Below, in pieces: positions 34,493 to 42,949 of a stretch of 64,000 nucleotides of DNA. The stretch's first letter is position 1, and each line of letters begins with the position of its first letter. Origin of the DNA: Nocardioides sp. SYSU D00038 (lineage in GTDB: Bacteria > Actinomycetota > Actinomycetes > Propionibacteriales > Nocardioidaceae); assembly GCF_016924665.1 (NCBI RefSeq), contig NZ_JAFFJT010000024.1, positions 62,001 through 126,000 on the forward strand, read 5' to 3'. A program made the position numbers and the translations under genes. Under the pieces are notes generated by a model, which saw only the letters and a program-made list of their open reading frames with translations, ran no database searches and had not been told where the DNA came from.

Positions 34493-36213
34493 GCAACCTC
34501 GACGCCCCCGGCGCCCGGTCCTACCGGCCCGGCGCCTGGTTCGGCATCGTCGGCGACCACGCCACCGTGCTCCTGCCGCCCACCGAGAAGGCCCGTGTCG
34601 CGCGGCTGTGGGAGCTGGTCGACGACGGCGCGGGGTTCGACGTGACCCTCGACGCGCTGATCGCCGGCGGGCTGCGCGAGCTGCCCGGCTTCGTGCTGGT
34701 CAGCACCACCGACGACGAGACCAAGCTGGTGATCCGCGGCGAGGCGTCGGCCACCATCGTCCTGACCGACGACACCGTGGAGCTGGCCGGGTCCAGCGCG
34801 ACCACCTGGGTGGAGCGCTCGCTGCGCGGCGTCGAGCGGATGACCGTCGACGTCGGTGAGCCCGAGGGCGACGGCCGCAGCTTCCCCACCTCCGGCGGCC
34901 TGGTGCGGCTCTCGGCGCTCGAGCTGGGTCGTGCGCCGGACGGCCTGCCGCCGTTCGGCGAGGCCGACGTCGCCACCGCCGAGGAGCTCGCCGAGCCCGA
35001 CGACTGGGGCTCGACCCCCGTGGGCGCGGCCTCCGCCGCCGCCACCTCGGCGCCCACCACGGCCGCGCCCGGTCCCGCGATCCCGCTGCCGCCCCGCGAG
35101 CCGTCGCCCCTCGACGCGCCGTCCGACCTCCTGGCGCCGTCCGACGTCCAGCCCCAGGTCCAGCCCGACGTCCAGCCCGACGTCCAGCCCGACGTCGAGC
35201 CCGAGGCGACGGACGGGCCCGAGGTCGAGGAGGAGCCGGCCTTCCCGCCCTCGGCCCTCGACGCGCCGCTGGCCGACCTCGAGCCGGACGCCCCCGCGTC
35301 GAGCCCCGCGTCGAGCCCCGTGTCGAGCCCCGTGTCGAGCCCGGTGCCGACGCCGGTCGAGGACGCCGAGCCCGCCGACGCCGAGCCCGCCGACGCTGAG
35401 CCGGTCGAGGAGGTGCCGGTCGAGGAGGTGCCGGTCGAGGAGGTGCCGGTCGAGGAGGTGCCGCTGGACGCCCTCCTCGGCCCTGCGACCGACGAGCCCG
35501 ACGTCGACGTGGTCGAGACCGAGCTCCTCGAGCAGCAGGCCCTCCCTGCCGAGTCCGAGCGCGCGGCCGAACCGCCCGCGTGGACGCCGGCACCGCCGGC
35601 ACCACCCGCTCCTGCGGCTCCACCGGCGGCCCCGCTGTTGCCGCCGCCCCCGCCGCCGCTGGAGCCGCCGCCGGGCTGGGGTGCCCCTGCCGCGGACGAG
35701 ACCGCCGACGACGCCGATGACGCGGACGCGGCCGCCGACACCGGCGTGCTGCCGGTGACCGACCACGACGGCCTCACCGCCTCCTCCGACCACGACCCGT
35801 ACGCCCGTCCGGCTCCCGGCATCCCGGGGCAGCCGCCGGCGCCGCCGGTGACCAGCCGGCCGGTCGCCCGCCTGGTGCTCTCCAGCGGCGGGGTGGTCGA
35901 CGTCGACCGCAGCGTGCTGCTCGGCCGGGCCCCCGAAGCCCGGCGGGCCGGTGCCGGCGCCGTCGACCCGCGCCTGGTCACGGTGCCGAGCCCCCACCAG
36001 GAGATCTCCTCGACCCACGTCGAGGTCCGGCCGGGCGCCGGTGCCGACCACGGCAGCGCGGTCGTCACCGATCTCGGCTCGACCAACGGCACCGTGCTCG
36101 TCCAGCCCGGTGTCGGGCCGGAGGAGCTGCGGCCGGGCATCACCGTCCAGCTGGTGCCGGGGGCCGTGATCGACCTGGGTGACGGGGTCACCGTCCAGGT
36201 GACCCAGCCCTGA
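34489..36213 (+). CDS. FHA-domain protein with long repetitive linker
   Basis: The 574-residue protein has a GTG start overlapping the phosphatase stop. Residues 1-165 form an unnamed N-terminal domain ([20 protein letters not shown]). A 300-residue Pro/Glu/Ala/Val linker follows, containing tandem peptide repeats such as PVEEV (four perfect 15-bp DNA copies at 35404-35463). The C-terminal 115 residues are an FHA domain with LLGRAPE, SSTHVEV and [11 protein letters not shown], which binds phosphothreonine. The protein is a likely phospho-adaptor counteracted by the upstream phosphatase. The repeat number could vary between strains. Confidence 0.88.
   Translation: MSNLDAPGARSYRPGAWFGIVGDHATVLLPPTEKARVARLWELVDDGAGFDVTLDALIAGGLRELPGFVLVSTTDDETKLVIRGEASATIVLTDDTVELAGSSATTWVERSLRGVERMTVDVGEPEGDGRSFPTSGGLVRLSALELGRAPDGLPPFGEADVATAEELAEPDDWGSTPVGAASAAATSAPTTAAPGPAIPLPPREPSPLDAPSDLLAPSDVQPQVQPDVQPDVQPDVEPEATDGPEVEEEPAFPPSALDAPLADLEPDAPASSPASSPVSSPVSSPVPTPVEDAEPADAEPADAEPVEEVPVEEVPVEEVPVEEVPLDALLGPATDEPDVDVVETELLEQQALPAESERAAEPPAWTPAPPAPPAPAAPPAAPLLPPPPPPLEPPPGWGAPAADETADDADDADAAADTGVLPVTDHDGLTASSDHDPYARPAPGIPGQPPAPPVTSRPVARLVLSSGGVVDVDRSVLLGRAPEARRAGAGAVDPRLVTVPSPHQEISSTHVEVRPGAGADHGSAVVTDLGSTNGTVLVQPGVGPEELRPGITVQLVPGAVIDLGDGVTVQVTQP
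35142..35463 (+). repeat. Tandem repeat tracts inside the FHA gene
   Basis: Four adjacent short tandem arrays occur: a 12-bp unit (GACGTCCAGCCC) around 35142-35203, a 12-bp unit (TCGAGCCCCGTG type) at about 35298-35345, a 15-bp unit (GCCGAGCCCGCCGAC) at about 35368-35399, and four perfect 15-bp units (GTCGAGGAGGTGCCG) at 35404-35463. All are multiples of three, so copy changes keep the frame. Confidence 0.9.
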
Positions 36214-36226
36214 CCGCGGCCGCCCC

Positions 36227-37378
36227 ATGAGCGACTCGGCGACCCACGTGGCAGCCCTGCTCCCGGCGGGGCTGGACCGGCGCTTCTACGCGTTCGTGCT
36301 GGACCGGCTGGTGGCCTGGACGGTGTACGCCGCCGCGGTCTACGCCGCCGTGGTGCTGTTCGGCGACGACGACCGCTGGCTCCCGGGGGTGGCGCTCGTG
36401 GTCGGCACGGTGGTCGTGGTCTGGCTGGTCGGTGCCTTCGTGCTGGGGCTGCTCGGCACCTCGCCGGGGCGCGCCGCCACCGGGCTGCGGGTGGTGACCG
36501 AGGGCACCACCGCCCCGATCGGCGTCGGCCCCGCACTGCTGCGCACGCTGGTGGTGGGCGTCGCCACCCTCCCGACGTTCGGCTTCGGCGCCGCGGCGCT
36601 GGCCTGGACGGCGCTGGCCGACCCGAGCGGAGCCCGCCGCGGGTGGCACGACCGGCTGGTGCGCTCGGCGGTGGTCGACGTCCGGCCGCGCCGGGAGGTC
36701 GCGGCCCCCGAGCCCGAGCGGCCCCGCCCGGTGGTCAACCTCACCGCGATGCGGCTGGTGCCGGCCTCGCCGACACCGCCGCCCACCGTGCCCGACCGGC
36801 GTCCGGCCGCGCCGCCGCCCGGCCCGACCGCCCCGGACGGCACGCCACCGGCCCCCGCGACCGCGCCGGTGCCCCAGGTCGCCACGCCGGCCGCGACGCC
36901 CGCCAACCCCCCGACCGTCACGCCGCGCCGCTCGCTCGGCTGGCCGCTGGTCGGGCCGCCCACACCCGAGCCGGCGGCCCAGGCCCAGCCACCCGCTCCC
37001 GCGCCGTACGACGACCTCGAGACGACCACCGTGCGGCGGCCCCCGGCCGCCTGGCGGGTCGCCTTCGACACCGGCGAGGAGTTCGAGGTCGACGGGCTCA
37101 CGCTGGTCGGCCGGCGCCCCGAGCCGCGGCCCGGCGAGCCGGCCCGGCGGCTGGTGCGGCTGCCGTCACCGGACCTGTCGCTGTCGAAGACCCACGCGCA
37201 GTTCCAGGTGGTGCCCGACGGCGCGCTGGTCGTGATGGACCGGGGGTCGACCAACGGCTCGTTCCTGCTGCGCGGCGGCACCGTGCGGCGCCTCGAGCCC
37301 TCGGCACCCGCGACCCTCCGCGACGGCGACGTCGTCCGCTTCGGCGACCGCGAGATGCGCGTCTCGCGCGCCGGTTGA
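36227..37378 (+). CDS. RDD membrane protein fused to an FHA domain
   Basis: The 383-residue protein has two parts. Residues 1-150 form an RDD domain with membrane helices (LDRRFYAFVLDRLVAWTVYA, VVVVWLVGAFVLGLL, GRAATGLRVV, GWHDRLVRSAVV). A Pro/Ala/Thr-rich linker runs to about 270. The last 110 residues form an FHA domain (LVGRRPE, LSKTHAQFQV, MDRGSTNGSFL). It can bring FHA recognition of phosphothreonine to the membrane. It follows the soluble FHA gene by 13 bases and completes a phosphatase-FHA-FHA operon. Confidence 0.9.
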   Translation: MSDSATHVAALLPAGLDRRFYAFVLDRLVAWTVYAAAVYAAVVLFGDDDRWLPGVALVVGTVVVVWLVGAFVLGLLGTSPGRAATGLRVVTEGTTAPIGVGPALLRTLVVGVATLPTFGFGAAALAWTALADPSGARRGWHDRLVRSAVVDVRPRREVAAPEPERPRPVVNLTAMRLVPASPTPPPTVPDRRPAAPPPGPTAPDGTPPAPATAPVPQVATPAATPANPPTVTPRRSLGWPLVGPPTPEPAAQAQPPAPAPYDDLETTTVRRPPAAWRVAFDTGEEFEVDGLTLVGRRPEPRPGEPARRLVRLPSPDLSLSKTHAQFQVVPDGALVVMDRGSTNGSFLLRGGTVRRLEPSAPATLRDGDVVRFGDREMRVSRAG

Positions 37379-37405
37379 GCCCGATACCCCCTAGGGTCCG
37401 TGCGC

Positions 37406-37822
37406 ATGGACTTCCACTACACCCGCACCGAGGCCACGACCGCCGCCCCCGCCGCGGTCTGGGCGCTGTGGAGCGACCCCGGCACCTGGGCGGCCTGGGA
37501 CCCGGCCGTCGACGCGGTCACCCTCGACGGCGACTTCGCCGAGGGTGCCGCGGGGACGATGGTGCTCAGCGGCGGGATCGAGACGCCGTTCACGCTCGAG
37601 GTGGTCGAGCCAGGTGCCCGCTACCTCGACCAGCTGACCATGGGCGAGCTGGTGATCCGGATCGACCACGTGGTCGTCGCCACCGAGACCGGGTCCGACG
37701 TCACCGTCACCACCGCGATCTCCGGGCCGGGTGCCCAGGACATCGGCCCGCTGGTGACCCGGGACGCGCCGACGGCGATGGCGACGCTGGTCGCGATGGC
37801 CGAGGGGCGGCCACCGGCCTAG
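37406..37822 (+). CDS. SRPBCC family protein
   Basis: The 138-residue protein starts at ATG 37406, eight bases after TAGGGT, so is probably leaderless (a GTG at 37400 is also in frame). TTAAPAAVWALWSDPGTWAA is the typical START/SRPBCC opening, followed by DGDFAEGAAGTMVLSGG and a terminal helix. These small helix-grip proteins bind hydrophobic ligands. It lies 6 bases from the convergent racemase gene. No specific role is indicated. Confidence 0.82.
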   Translation: MDFHYTRTEATTAAPAAVWALWSDPGTWAAWDPAVDAVTLDGDFAEGAAGTMVLSGGIETPFTLEVVEPGARYLDQLTMGELVIRIDHVVVATETGSDVTVTTAISGPGAQDIGPLVTRDAPTAMATLVAMAEGRPPA

Positions 37823-37828
37823 CCGGGA

Positions 37829-38545
37829 TCACGCCGGCTGCAGGGCGCCGCAGGCCAGGTCGACAGCGGCCTCGGCGTGCACCCGCATCGAGTCCAGGAC
37901 GGGGACCGGGCAGTGGTCGGCCCCCACCAGCAGCTCGATCTCCGTGCAGCCGAGCACCACGGCCTGGGCCCCCGCGGCCACCAGCCGCTCCATCACCGCG
38001 GCGTAGGTGGCCCGCGAGGAGTCCAGCACCGTGCCCTGGGTGAGCTCGTCGAAGATCACCCGGTCGACCTCCGCGCGGTCGGCGGCGTCGGGCACGCGGA
38101 CCTCGAGGCCGGCGGCGCGGAGCCGGCCGACGTAGAAGTCCTCCTCCATCACCCAGCGGGTCGCCAGCACGCCGAGCCGGTCCCAGCCCTCGCGGCGGGC
38201 CCGGGCGGCGATCGCGTCGGTGATCCGCAGCAGCGGCACGTCGAGCGCGGTCTCGACCTCGTCGGCGACCTTGTGCATCAGGTTGGTGCAGATGAGCACG
38301 AAGTCGGCGCCGGCGTCCTGGCAGCGGCGGCCGGCGTCGGCGAGCAGCCGTGCGGCCCCGGCCCAGTCCTCCTGCTGCTGCAGGGCGCGCACCTCGGAGA
38401 AGTCCAGCGACTGCAGGGCGATCCGCGCCGAGGCGTGACCGCCGAAGCGGCGCTGGACCTCCTCGTTGATCACGCGGTAGTACTCGGCGGTGGAGTACCA
38501 GCTCATGCCGCCGATCAGGCCGATGGTCTTCGGGGTGCTGTCCAT
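37829..38545 (-). CDS. Aspartate/glutamate racemase family protein
   Basis: The 238-residue protein is started at ATG 38545 (MDSTPKTIGLIGGMSWYST). The two catalytic thiols of the family are present: LICTNLMHKVADEVE (Cys ~84) and VLGCTEIELLVG (Cys ~195), with the phosphate-free binding loop GGMSWYSTAEYY. This fits the YgeA/RacD type amino-acid racemases of about 230 residues. A LysR-type gene is transcribed divergently from an 82-base region, and probably regulates it. Confidence 0.88.
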   Translation of the reverse strand: MDSTPKTIGLIGGMSWYSTAEYYRVINEEVQRRFGGHASARIALQSLDFSEVRALQQQEDWAGAARLLADAGRRCQDAGADFVLICTNLMHKVADEVETALDVPLLRITDAIAARARREGWDRLGVLATRWVMEEDFYVGRLRAAGLEVRVPDAADRAEVDRVIFDELTQGTVLDSSRATYAAVMERLVAAGAQAVVLGCTEIELLVGADHCPVPVLDSMRVHAEAAVDLACGALQPA

Positions 38546-38602
38546 GGCCCCAGCGTGACGGCTGGCGGGCCCCCAAGGTAGCCCTGTATTTCTTCGCCGA
38601 GC

Positions 38603-38621
38603 CATAACTACTGCTTATGAT
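38603..38621 (+). promoter_or_regulatory. LysR-type operator and promoter
   Basis: CATAA (38603-38607) and TTATG (38615-38619) form an inverted repeat fitting the T-N11-A LysR box. TATGAT (38616-38621) overlaps it and is six bases before the regulator's ATG, so binding would repress the regulator itself. The site is also about 60 bases upstream of the divergent racemase start. Confidence 0.6.
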
Positions 38622-38627
38622 GCCCGG

Positions 38628-39515
38628 ATGGACCCCCGCCGCCTGCTCATCTTCCGCGAGGTGGCCCGGTCGGGCTCCATCAGCGGGGCCGCCCGGGCGC
38701 TGGGCTGGACCCAGCCCGCGGTGAGCCAGCACCTGCGGGCGCTGGAGCGCGAGGCCGGCTGCACCTTGCTGCTGCGGGCCACGACCGGGGTGGAGCTCAC
38801 CGAGCCAGGCCGCGCGCTGCTGGCCCGGGCCGACGCGGTGGCCGGCGAGCTGCACGTGGCCCGCGAGGAGCTGGCCGAGCTCACCAGCCTGCGCCGGGGC
38901 CGGGTGCGGCTGGCGGCGTACCCCTCCGCGGCCGCGACCCTGGTGCCGCGGGCGATGGCCCGGCTGCGCGCCACCCACCCCGACGTCGACGTCGCGCTGA
39001 CCGAGGCCGAGCCGCCCGAGGCGCTGGCGCTGCTCGAGAGCGGCGACGTCGACCTCGCGCTGGTGTTCGGCTACGACGACCCGGGCGACGATCCCGCCGG
39101 CGGGCGGGCGCTGGTCTGGCGGCCGCTGGTCGACGAGCCCGTCGACCTGATGCTGCCGCCCGACCACCGGCTCGCCCGCCGCCGCTCGGTGGCGGTGGCC
39201 GACCTGGCCGACCAGCCGTGGATCGTGGGCTGCGTGCGCTGCCGGGCGCACACGCTGCGGGTCTGCGCGACGGCCGGCTTCGAGCCCGACGTCCGCCACG
39301 AGAGCGACGACTACGTCGTGGTGCAGAACCTGGTGGCGGTCGGTCTGGGCGTGGCGCTGCTGCCCCGCACCGCCACCGAGGCGTTCCGCCACGCCGACGT
39401 CGTGGTCCGGCCGGGTCGCGCGTTCGGCACCCGCACCTACGGCACCGTCCACCGGGAGGGCGCGCTGGGCGTGCCTGCCACGGCCGCGCTCGCGGCGGTG
39501 CTGGCGACCGGCTAG
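38628..39515 (+). CDS. LysR-family transcriptional regulator
   Basis: The 295-residue protein has the standard N-terminal winged helix (LLIFREVARSGSISGAARAL, TQPAVSQHLRALEREAGC, residues 1-60) and a periplasmic-binding-like effector domain from about 88 (GRVRLAAYPSAAATLVPRAM). The CVRCRAH motif in the effector domain has two Cys three apart. It overlaps the lepB stop by four bases at its 3' end. Its divergent racemase neighbour suggests an amino acid as effector. Confidence 0.92.
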   Translation: MDPRRLLIFREVARSGSISGAARALGWTQPAVSQHLRALEREAGCTLLLRATTGVELTEPGRALLARADAVAGELHVAREELAELTSLRRGRVRLAAYPSAAATLVPRAMARLRATHPDVDVALTEAEPPEALALLESGDVDLALVFGYDDPGDDPAGGRALVWRPLVDEPVDLMLPPDHRLARRRSVAVADLADQPWIVGCVRCRAHTLRVCATAGFEPDVRHESDDYVVVQNLVAVGLGVALLPRTATEAFRHADVVVRPGRAFGTRTYGTVHREGALGVPATAALAAVLATG

Positions 39516-40237
39516 TCCGAGGCGGGGTCGGCGACCGAGTCGAAGACGTCGGGGCGGCCGGTGAGGTCGGCCCGGCCGGGCGGCCAGACCAGCGCGAAGA
39601 CCTTGCCCACGACGAGGTCGACGGGCACGTAGGCCGCCTCGGGGTCGCACCCGGGGTTCTTCTCGCGGCACAGGTGCACGGTGGAGTCGGCGGAGTCGTC
39701 GCGGTTGTCGCCCATCACGAACAGCATCCCGTCGGGCACCGGCCCGGCGGTCCACGAGCAGTCGAACTTCATCGGGCCGTCGCAGTCGGTCTGCGGGTCG
39801 ATGAAGGAGTCCTCGTCGAGAGCGGTGCCGTTGACCGACAGGCGCCCCTCCTCGTCGCAGCACTCGATGGTGTCACCGCCGACGCCGATCACCCGCTTCA
39901 CCAGGTGGCCGCCGGTGGGGTAGAGCCCGATCTTGGCCAGCAGCGCCGCCACACCGGACGGCTCGGGCTCGTCGACGGCCAGCCAGTCGCCGGGGTCGTC
40001 GAAGACCACCACGTCGCCGCGCTGCGGCTCGCCCCCGAACCAGTACGACGGCTTCTGCACCAGGATCCGGTCGTTGACCTGGAGGCCGGGCTCCATCGAC
40101 TCCGACGGGATGTAGAACGACTGCACCAGGAACGTCTTGACGACCAGCGCGAGGAGCACGGCGAAGACCAGGAGGAGGACCGTCTCGCGCACGACCTTGC
40201 CGGCCGGCTGCCTGGGCCGGACCTCCCCGTCACTCAT
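39512..40237 (-). CDS. lepB: Signal peptidase I
   Basis: The 241-residue protein is started at ATG 40237, seven bases after TAGGGT. A membrane anchor (ETVLLLVFAVLLALVVKTFL) is followed by the catalytic Ser in IPSESMEPGL and the general-base Lys in GGHLVKRVIGVGGD. MGDNRDDSADST is the conserved box E. It removes signal peptides on the outer face of the membrane. There are two Cys pairs in the inserted beta region (ECCDEEG, DCDGPMKFDC) that could form disulfides. It lies isolated from the rplS/rnhB genes with which lepB clusters in many actinobacteria. Confidence 0.95.
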   Translation of the reverse strand: MSDGEVRPRQPAGKVVRETVLLLVFAVLLALVVKTFLVQSFYIPSESMEPGLQVNDRILVQKPSYWFGGEPQRGDVVVFDDPGDWLAVDEPEPSGVAALLAKIGLYPTGGHLVKRVIGVGGDTIECCDEEGRLSVNGTALDEDSFIDPQTDCDGPMKFDCSWTAGPVPDGMLFVMGDNRDDSADSTVHLCREKNPGCDPEAAYVPVDLVVGKVFALVWPPGRADLTGRPDVFDSVADPASD

Positions 40238-40308
40238 GGCTGTGACCCTACCCACCGCTCCCGCAGTCGCCGGCGGCGCACAGCGGCCCGGGTCCTACCC
40301 TTGTGCCC

Positions 40309-41742
40309 ATGTCCTCGACCGCCGGCCCCGCCCCGCTGGTGGTCGGCTTCGACCTCGACCTGACGCTCATCGACACGGTCGCGGGCTTCGGCGACGTGCT
40401 CCGGGTGCTCGGCGCCGAGCTGGGCGTGGAGTTCCCCGTCGAGGAGATGACCAGCCGGCTCGGCCCCCCGCTCGAGGTGCTGCTCGAGCCCCACCTCGCC
40501 GCCGAGGAGGTCGCCCCGGCCGGCGACCGGTTCCGCGAGCTCTACCCCCACCACGCCATCGAGACCGTGCCCGCGCTCCCCGGCGCCCACGAGGCGCTGG
40601 CCGCCGTACGTCGTCGCCGGGGGCGGGTCGTGGTCGTCACCGGCAAGCACACCCCCAACGCCCGGCTGCACCTCGACCACGTCGGCTTCGACGTCGACCA
40701 CCTCGAGGGCCGGGTCTGGGGCGTGGGCAAGGCCGACGTGCTGGTGCGCGAGGGGGCGTCGATCTACGTCGGCGACCACGTCCACGACGTCGAGGGCGCG
40801 CTCGCCGCCGGCGTCACCAGCGTCTCGGTGCTCACCGGCGGCTGCACCCGCGAGGAGCTCGAGGCGGCCGGCACCCACGTCGTGCTCGACTCGCTGGCCG
40901 ACTTCCCGGCCTGGCTCGACGACCACCTGCTCGAAACCCGGCTGGCCGCGCTCGAGTCCGACCTGCGGCGGCGCGGCTCGGTGCTGGTGGCCTACTCCGG
41001 CGGCGCCGACAGCGCGTTCCTGCTGGCGGCCGCGGTGCGCGCCCTCGGCCCCGACCGGGTGGTCGCGGCCACCGGCTACTCGCACTCGCTGCCGCAGGCC
41101 GAGCGCGACCCGGCCCGCGACTTCGCCGCCTCGCTCGGCGTCGAGGTGCTCACGCCCGAGACCCACGAGATGGACCGCGAGGGCTACCGCGCCAACTCCG
41201 GCGACCGCTGCTACTTCTGCAAGGCCGAGCTGGTCGACGTGCTGGGGCCGCTGGCCGAGGCGCGCGGTCTGGCGGTGGTCGCCACCGGCACCAACGCCGA
41301 CGACGCGGTCGCCGGGTTCCGGCCCGGCATCCGCGCGGCCGACGAGCGCGGCGCCGTGGCGCCGCTGCGCGACGCGGGGCTGACCAAGGACCAGGTGCGC
41401 GCGGCCTCGCGACGCTGGGGCCTGCCGACCTGGGACAAGCCGGCCGCGGCCTGCCTCTCCTCCCGGGTGGCGTACGGCGTCGAGGTGACCCCCCACCGAC
41501 TGGCGCGCGTCGAGCGCGCGGAGGCCGCGGTCCGGGGCCTGCTGGCGCCGCTCGGGGTGCGCGACCTGCGGGTGCGCGACCTCGGCGACCGGGCCTCGGT
41601 GGAGGTCGACCGCGCGCTGCTGCCGCTGGCCCCGGAGGTCGAGCAGGCGGTGCTGGCGTCGGTCAGGGGCGCGGGCTTCGCCGAGGTCGCGGTCGACGAC
41701 CGCGGCTTCCGGTCCGGGTCGCTCAACGAGCTGCTGGGCTGA
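40309..41742 (+). CDS. Fusion of HAD phosphatase and LarE-type sulfur transferase
   Basis: The 477-residue protein starts at ATG 40309, seven bases after TACCCT. Residues 1-215 are a HAD hydrolase of the phosphoglycolate phosphatase type: FDLDLTLIDT (nucleophile Asp15, Asp17), VVVTGKHTPN and YVGDHVHDVEGA. Residues 217-477 are LarE-like: the PP-loop AYSGGADSAF (228-237), RCYFCK (Cys301, Cys304) and KPAAACLSSR (Cys382). LarE adenylates and sulfurates the nickel-pincer cofactor precursor. The three-Cys set is that of iron-sulfur-cluster LarE types. LarA, LarB and LarC are not in the window. No stop or frameshift separates the halves. Confidence 0.9.
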   Translation: MSSTAGPAPLVVGFDLDLTLIDTVAGFGDVLRVLGAELGVEFPVEEMTSRLGPPLEVLLEPHLAAEEVAPAGDRFRELYPHHAIETVPALPGAHEALAAVRRRRGRVVVVTGKHTPNARLHLDHVGFDVDHLEGRVWGVGKADVLVREGASIYVGDHVHDVEGALAAGVTSVSVLTGGCTREELEAAGTHVVLDSLADFPAWLDDHLLETRLAALESDLRRRGSVLVAYSGGADSAFLLAAAVRALGPDRVVAATGYSHSLPQAERDPARDFAASLGVEVLTPETHEMDREGYRANSGDRCYFCKAELVDVLGPLAEARGLAVVATGTNADDAVAGFRPGIRAADERGAVAPLRDAGLTKDQVRAASRRWGLPTWDKPAAACLSSRVAYGVEVTPHRLARVERAEAAVRGLLAPLGVRDLRVRDLGDRASVEVDRALLPLAPEVEQAVLASVRGAGFAEVAVDDRGFRSGSLNELLG

Positions 41743-41751
41743 GGCCGTCGG

Positions 41752-42465
41752 GTGTCGACCCTCGCGGAGGCCTGGGACCGCGCCACCGCGGTGCAGCCGG
41801 TGCCCGAGCCCGCGGTGGTCGCCGCCACCGGCGCGGTCGCGCTGCTGCTGGTGCTCGCGCCGGTGACCTGGCGCCGGGTGCGCCTCGGCGTCACCGTCGT
41901 GCACGAGGCCGGGCACGCGGTCGTCGGCGTGCTGGTCGGCCGGCGGCTCGAGGGCATCCGGCTGCACTCCGACACCTCCGGGCTCACCGTCACCCGCGGC
42001 CGGCCCCGCGGGCCGGGCATGGTGGCGATGCTCGCCGCCGGCTACCTCGCCCCCGCCGCGGTCGGCCTGCTGGCCGCGGTGCTCCTCGGTCGTGGCCGAG
42101 GGGTCGGGCTGCTGTGGCTGCTGCTGGTGCTGCTGGTCGCGCTGGTGGTGTGGATCCGCAACGGCTACGGCCTGCTGACCGTCGTGGTGCTGGGCGCGGG
42201 GCTGCTCGCGCTGACCTGGTGGGCCCCGGTCGAGGCGCAGTCGCTGGTCGCCTACCTGATCGGGTGGCTGCTGCTCCTGGCCGCGCCCCGGCCACTGGTC
42301 GAGCTGCTGCGCTCGGGCCGCGCGCGGCGCCGTACGTCGGACCCCGACCAGCTCGCCGGGCTGACCCACCTGCCCGCCGTGCTGTGGATCCTGCTGCTCC
42401 TGGCCGCCAACCTGGCCGGCCTGGTGCTGGGCGCCGGGCTGCTGGTGCCCGAACTGGTTGGCTGA
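41752..42465 (+). CDS. M50-like membrane metallopeptidase family protein
   Basis: The 237-residue protein has a GTG start at 41752, nine bases after the LarE fusion. The zinc motif HEAGH is in VTVVHEAGHAVVGVLVGR (~residue 51), and DPDQLA near the C-terminus resembles the third ligand site of M50B peptidases. Six or so hydrophobic helices follow (MVAMLAAGYLAPAAVGLLAA, LLWLLLVLLVALVVW). It may perform intramembrane proteolysis. The substrate is unknown. Confidence 0.82.
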   Translation: MSTLAEAWDRATAVQPVPEPAVVAATGAVALLLVLAPVTWRRVRLGVTVVHEAGHAVVGVLVGRRLEGIRLHSDTSGLTVTRGRPRGPGMVAMLAAGYLAPAAVGLLAAVLLGRGRGVGLLWLLLVLLVALVVWIRNGYGLLTVVVLGAGLLALTWWAPVEAQSLVAYLIGWLLLLAAPRPLVELLRSGRARRRTSDPDQLAGLTHLPAVLWILLLLAANLAGLVLGAGLLVPELVG

Positions 42466-42482
42466 CGCGCGCGAGCAGCGCC

Positions 42483-42488
42483 TAGGCT
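42483..42488 (+). promoter_or_regulatory. -10 element of the cold-shock gene
   Basis: TAGGCT lies 46 bases upstream of the GTG start, leaving an untranslated leader of about 40 bases (GC-rich CCGCCGCGGCGACG palindromic stretch). A structured leader is common for cold-shock genes. Confidence 0.5.
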
Positions 42489-42534
42489 GGCCGCCGCGGC
42501 GACGACGCCGCGGACGACACGAAGGGTCAAGGCA

Positions 42535-42930
42535 GTGCCGACTGGCAAGGTGAAGTGGTTCGACGCCGAGAAGGGCTTCGGCTTCCTCTCGCAGGAGGAC
42601 GGCGCCGACGTCTACGTGCGCGCCGACGCCCTCCCCGAGGGCGTGACCACCCTCAAGGCGGGCACCCGGGTCGAGTTCGGCATCGCCCAGGGCCGCCGCG
42701 GCGACCAGGCGCTCCAGGTCCGGCTGCTCGACGCCCCGGCCTCGGTGCAGCGCAACCAGGCCGTGGCGATGCGCAAGCCCGTCGACGAGATGGCCACCCT
42801 GGTCGAGAGCCTGATCGTGCTGCTCGACGGCGTGGGCGAGGACTACCGCCACGGCCGGCGACCCGCCCGCGACTCCGCGCGCCAGACCGCCAAGGTGCTG
42901 CGCGCGCTGGCCGAGCAGCTCGAGCTCTAG
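42535..42930 (+). CDS. Cold-shock domain protein with C-terminal extension
   Basis: The 131-residue protein starts at GTG 42535. The first 66 residues are a cold-shock fold with RNP1 KGFGFLSQ and the RNP2-like DVYVRADAL, where V replaces the usual F of VFVHFS. GKVKWFDAEKGFGF is unmistakable. The ~65-residue helical extension (VDEMATLVESLIVLLDGVGE) is absent from classical 67-residue Csp proteins but typical of the actinobacterial CspB-like gene next to MFS/DUF3027 genes. Confidence 0.92.
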   Translation: MPTGKVKWFDAEKGFGFLSQEDGADVYVRADALPEGVTTLKAGTRVEFGIAQGRRGDQALQVRLLDAPASVQRNQAVAMRKPVDEMATLVESLIVLLDGVGEDYRHGRRPARDSARQTAKVLRALAEQLEL

Positions 42931-42949
42931 GCGCGGAGCCCGCCGAGCC

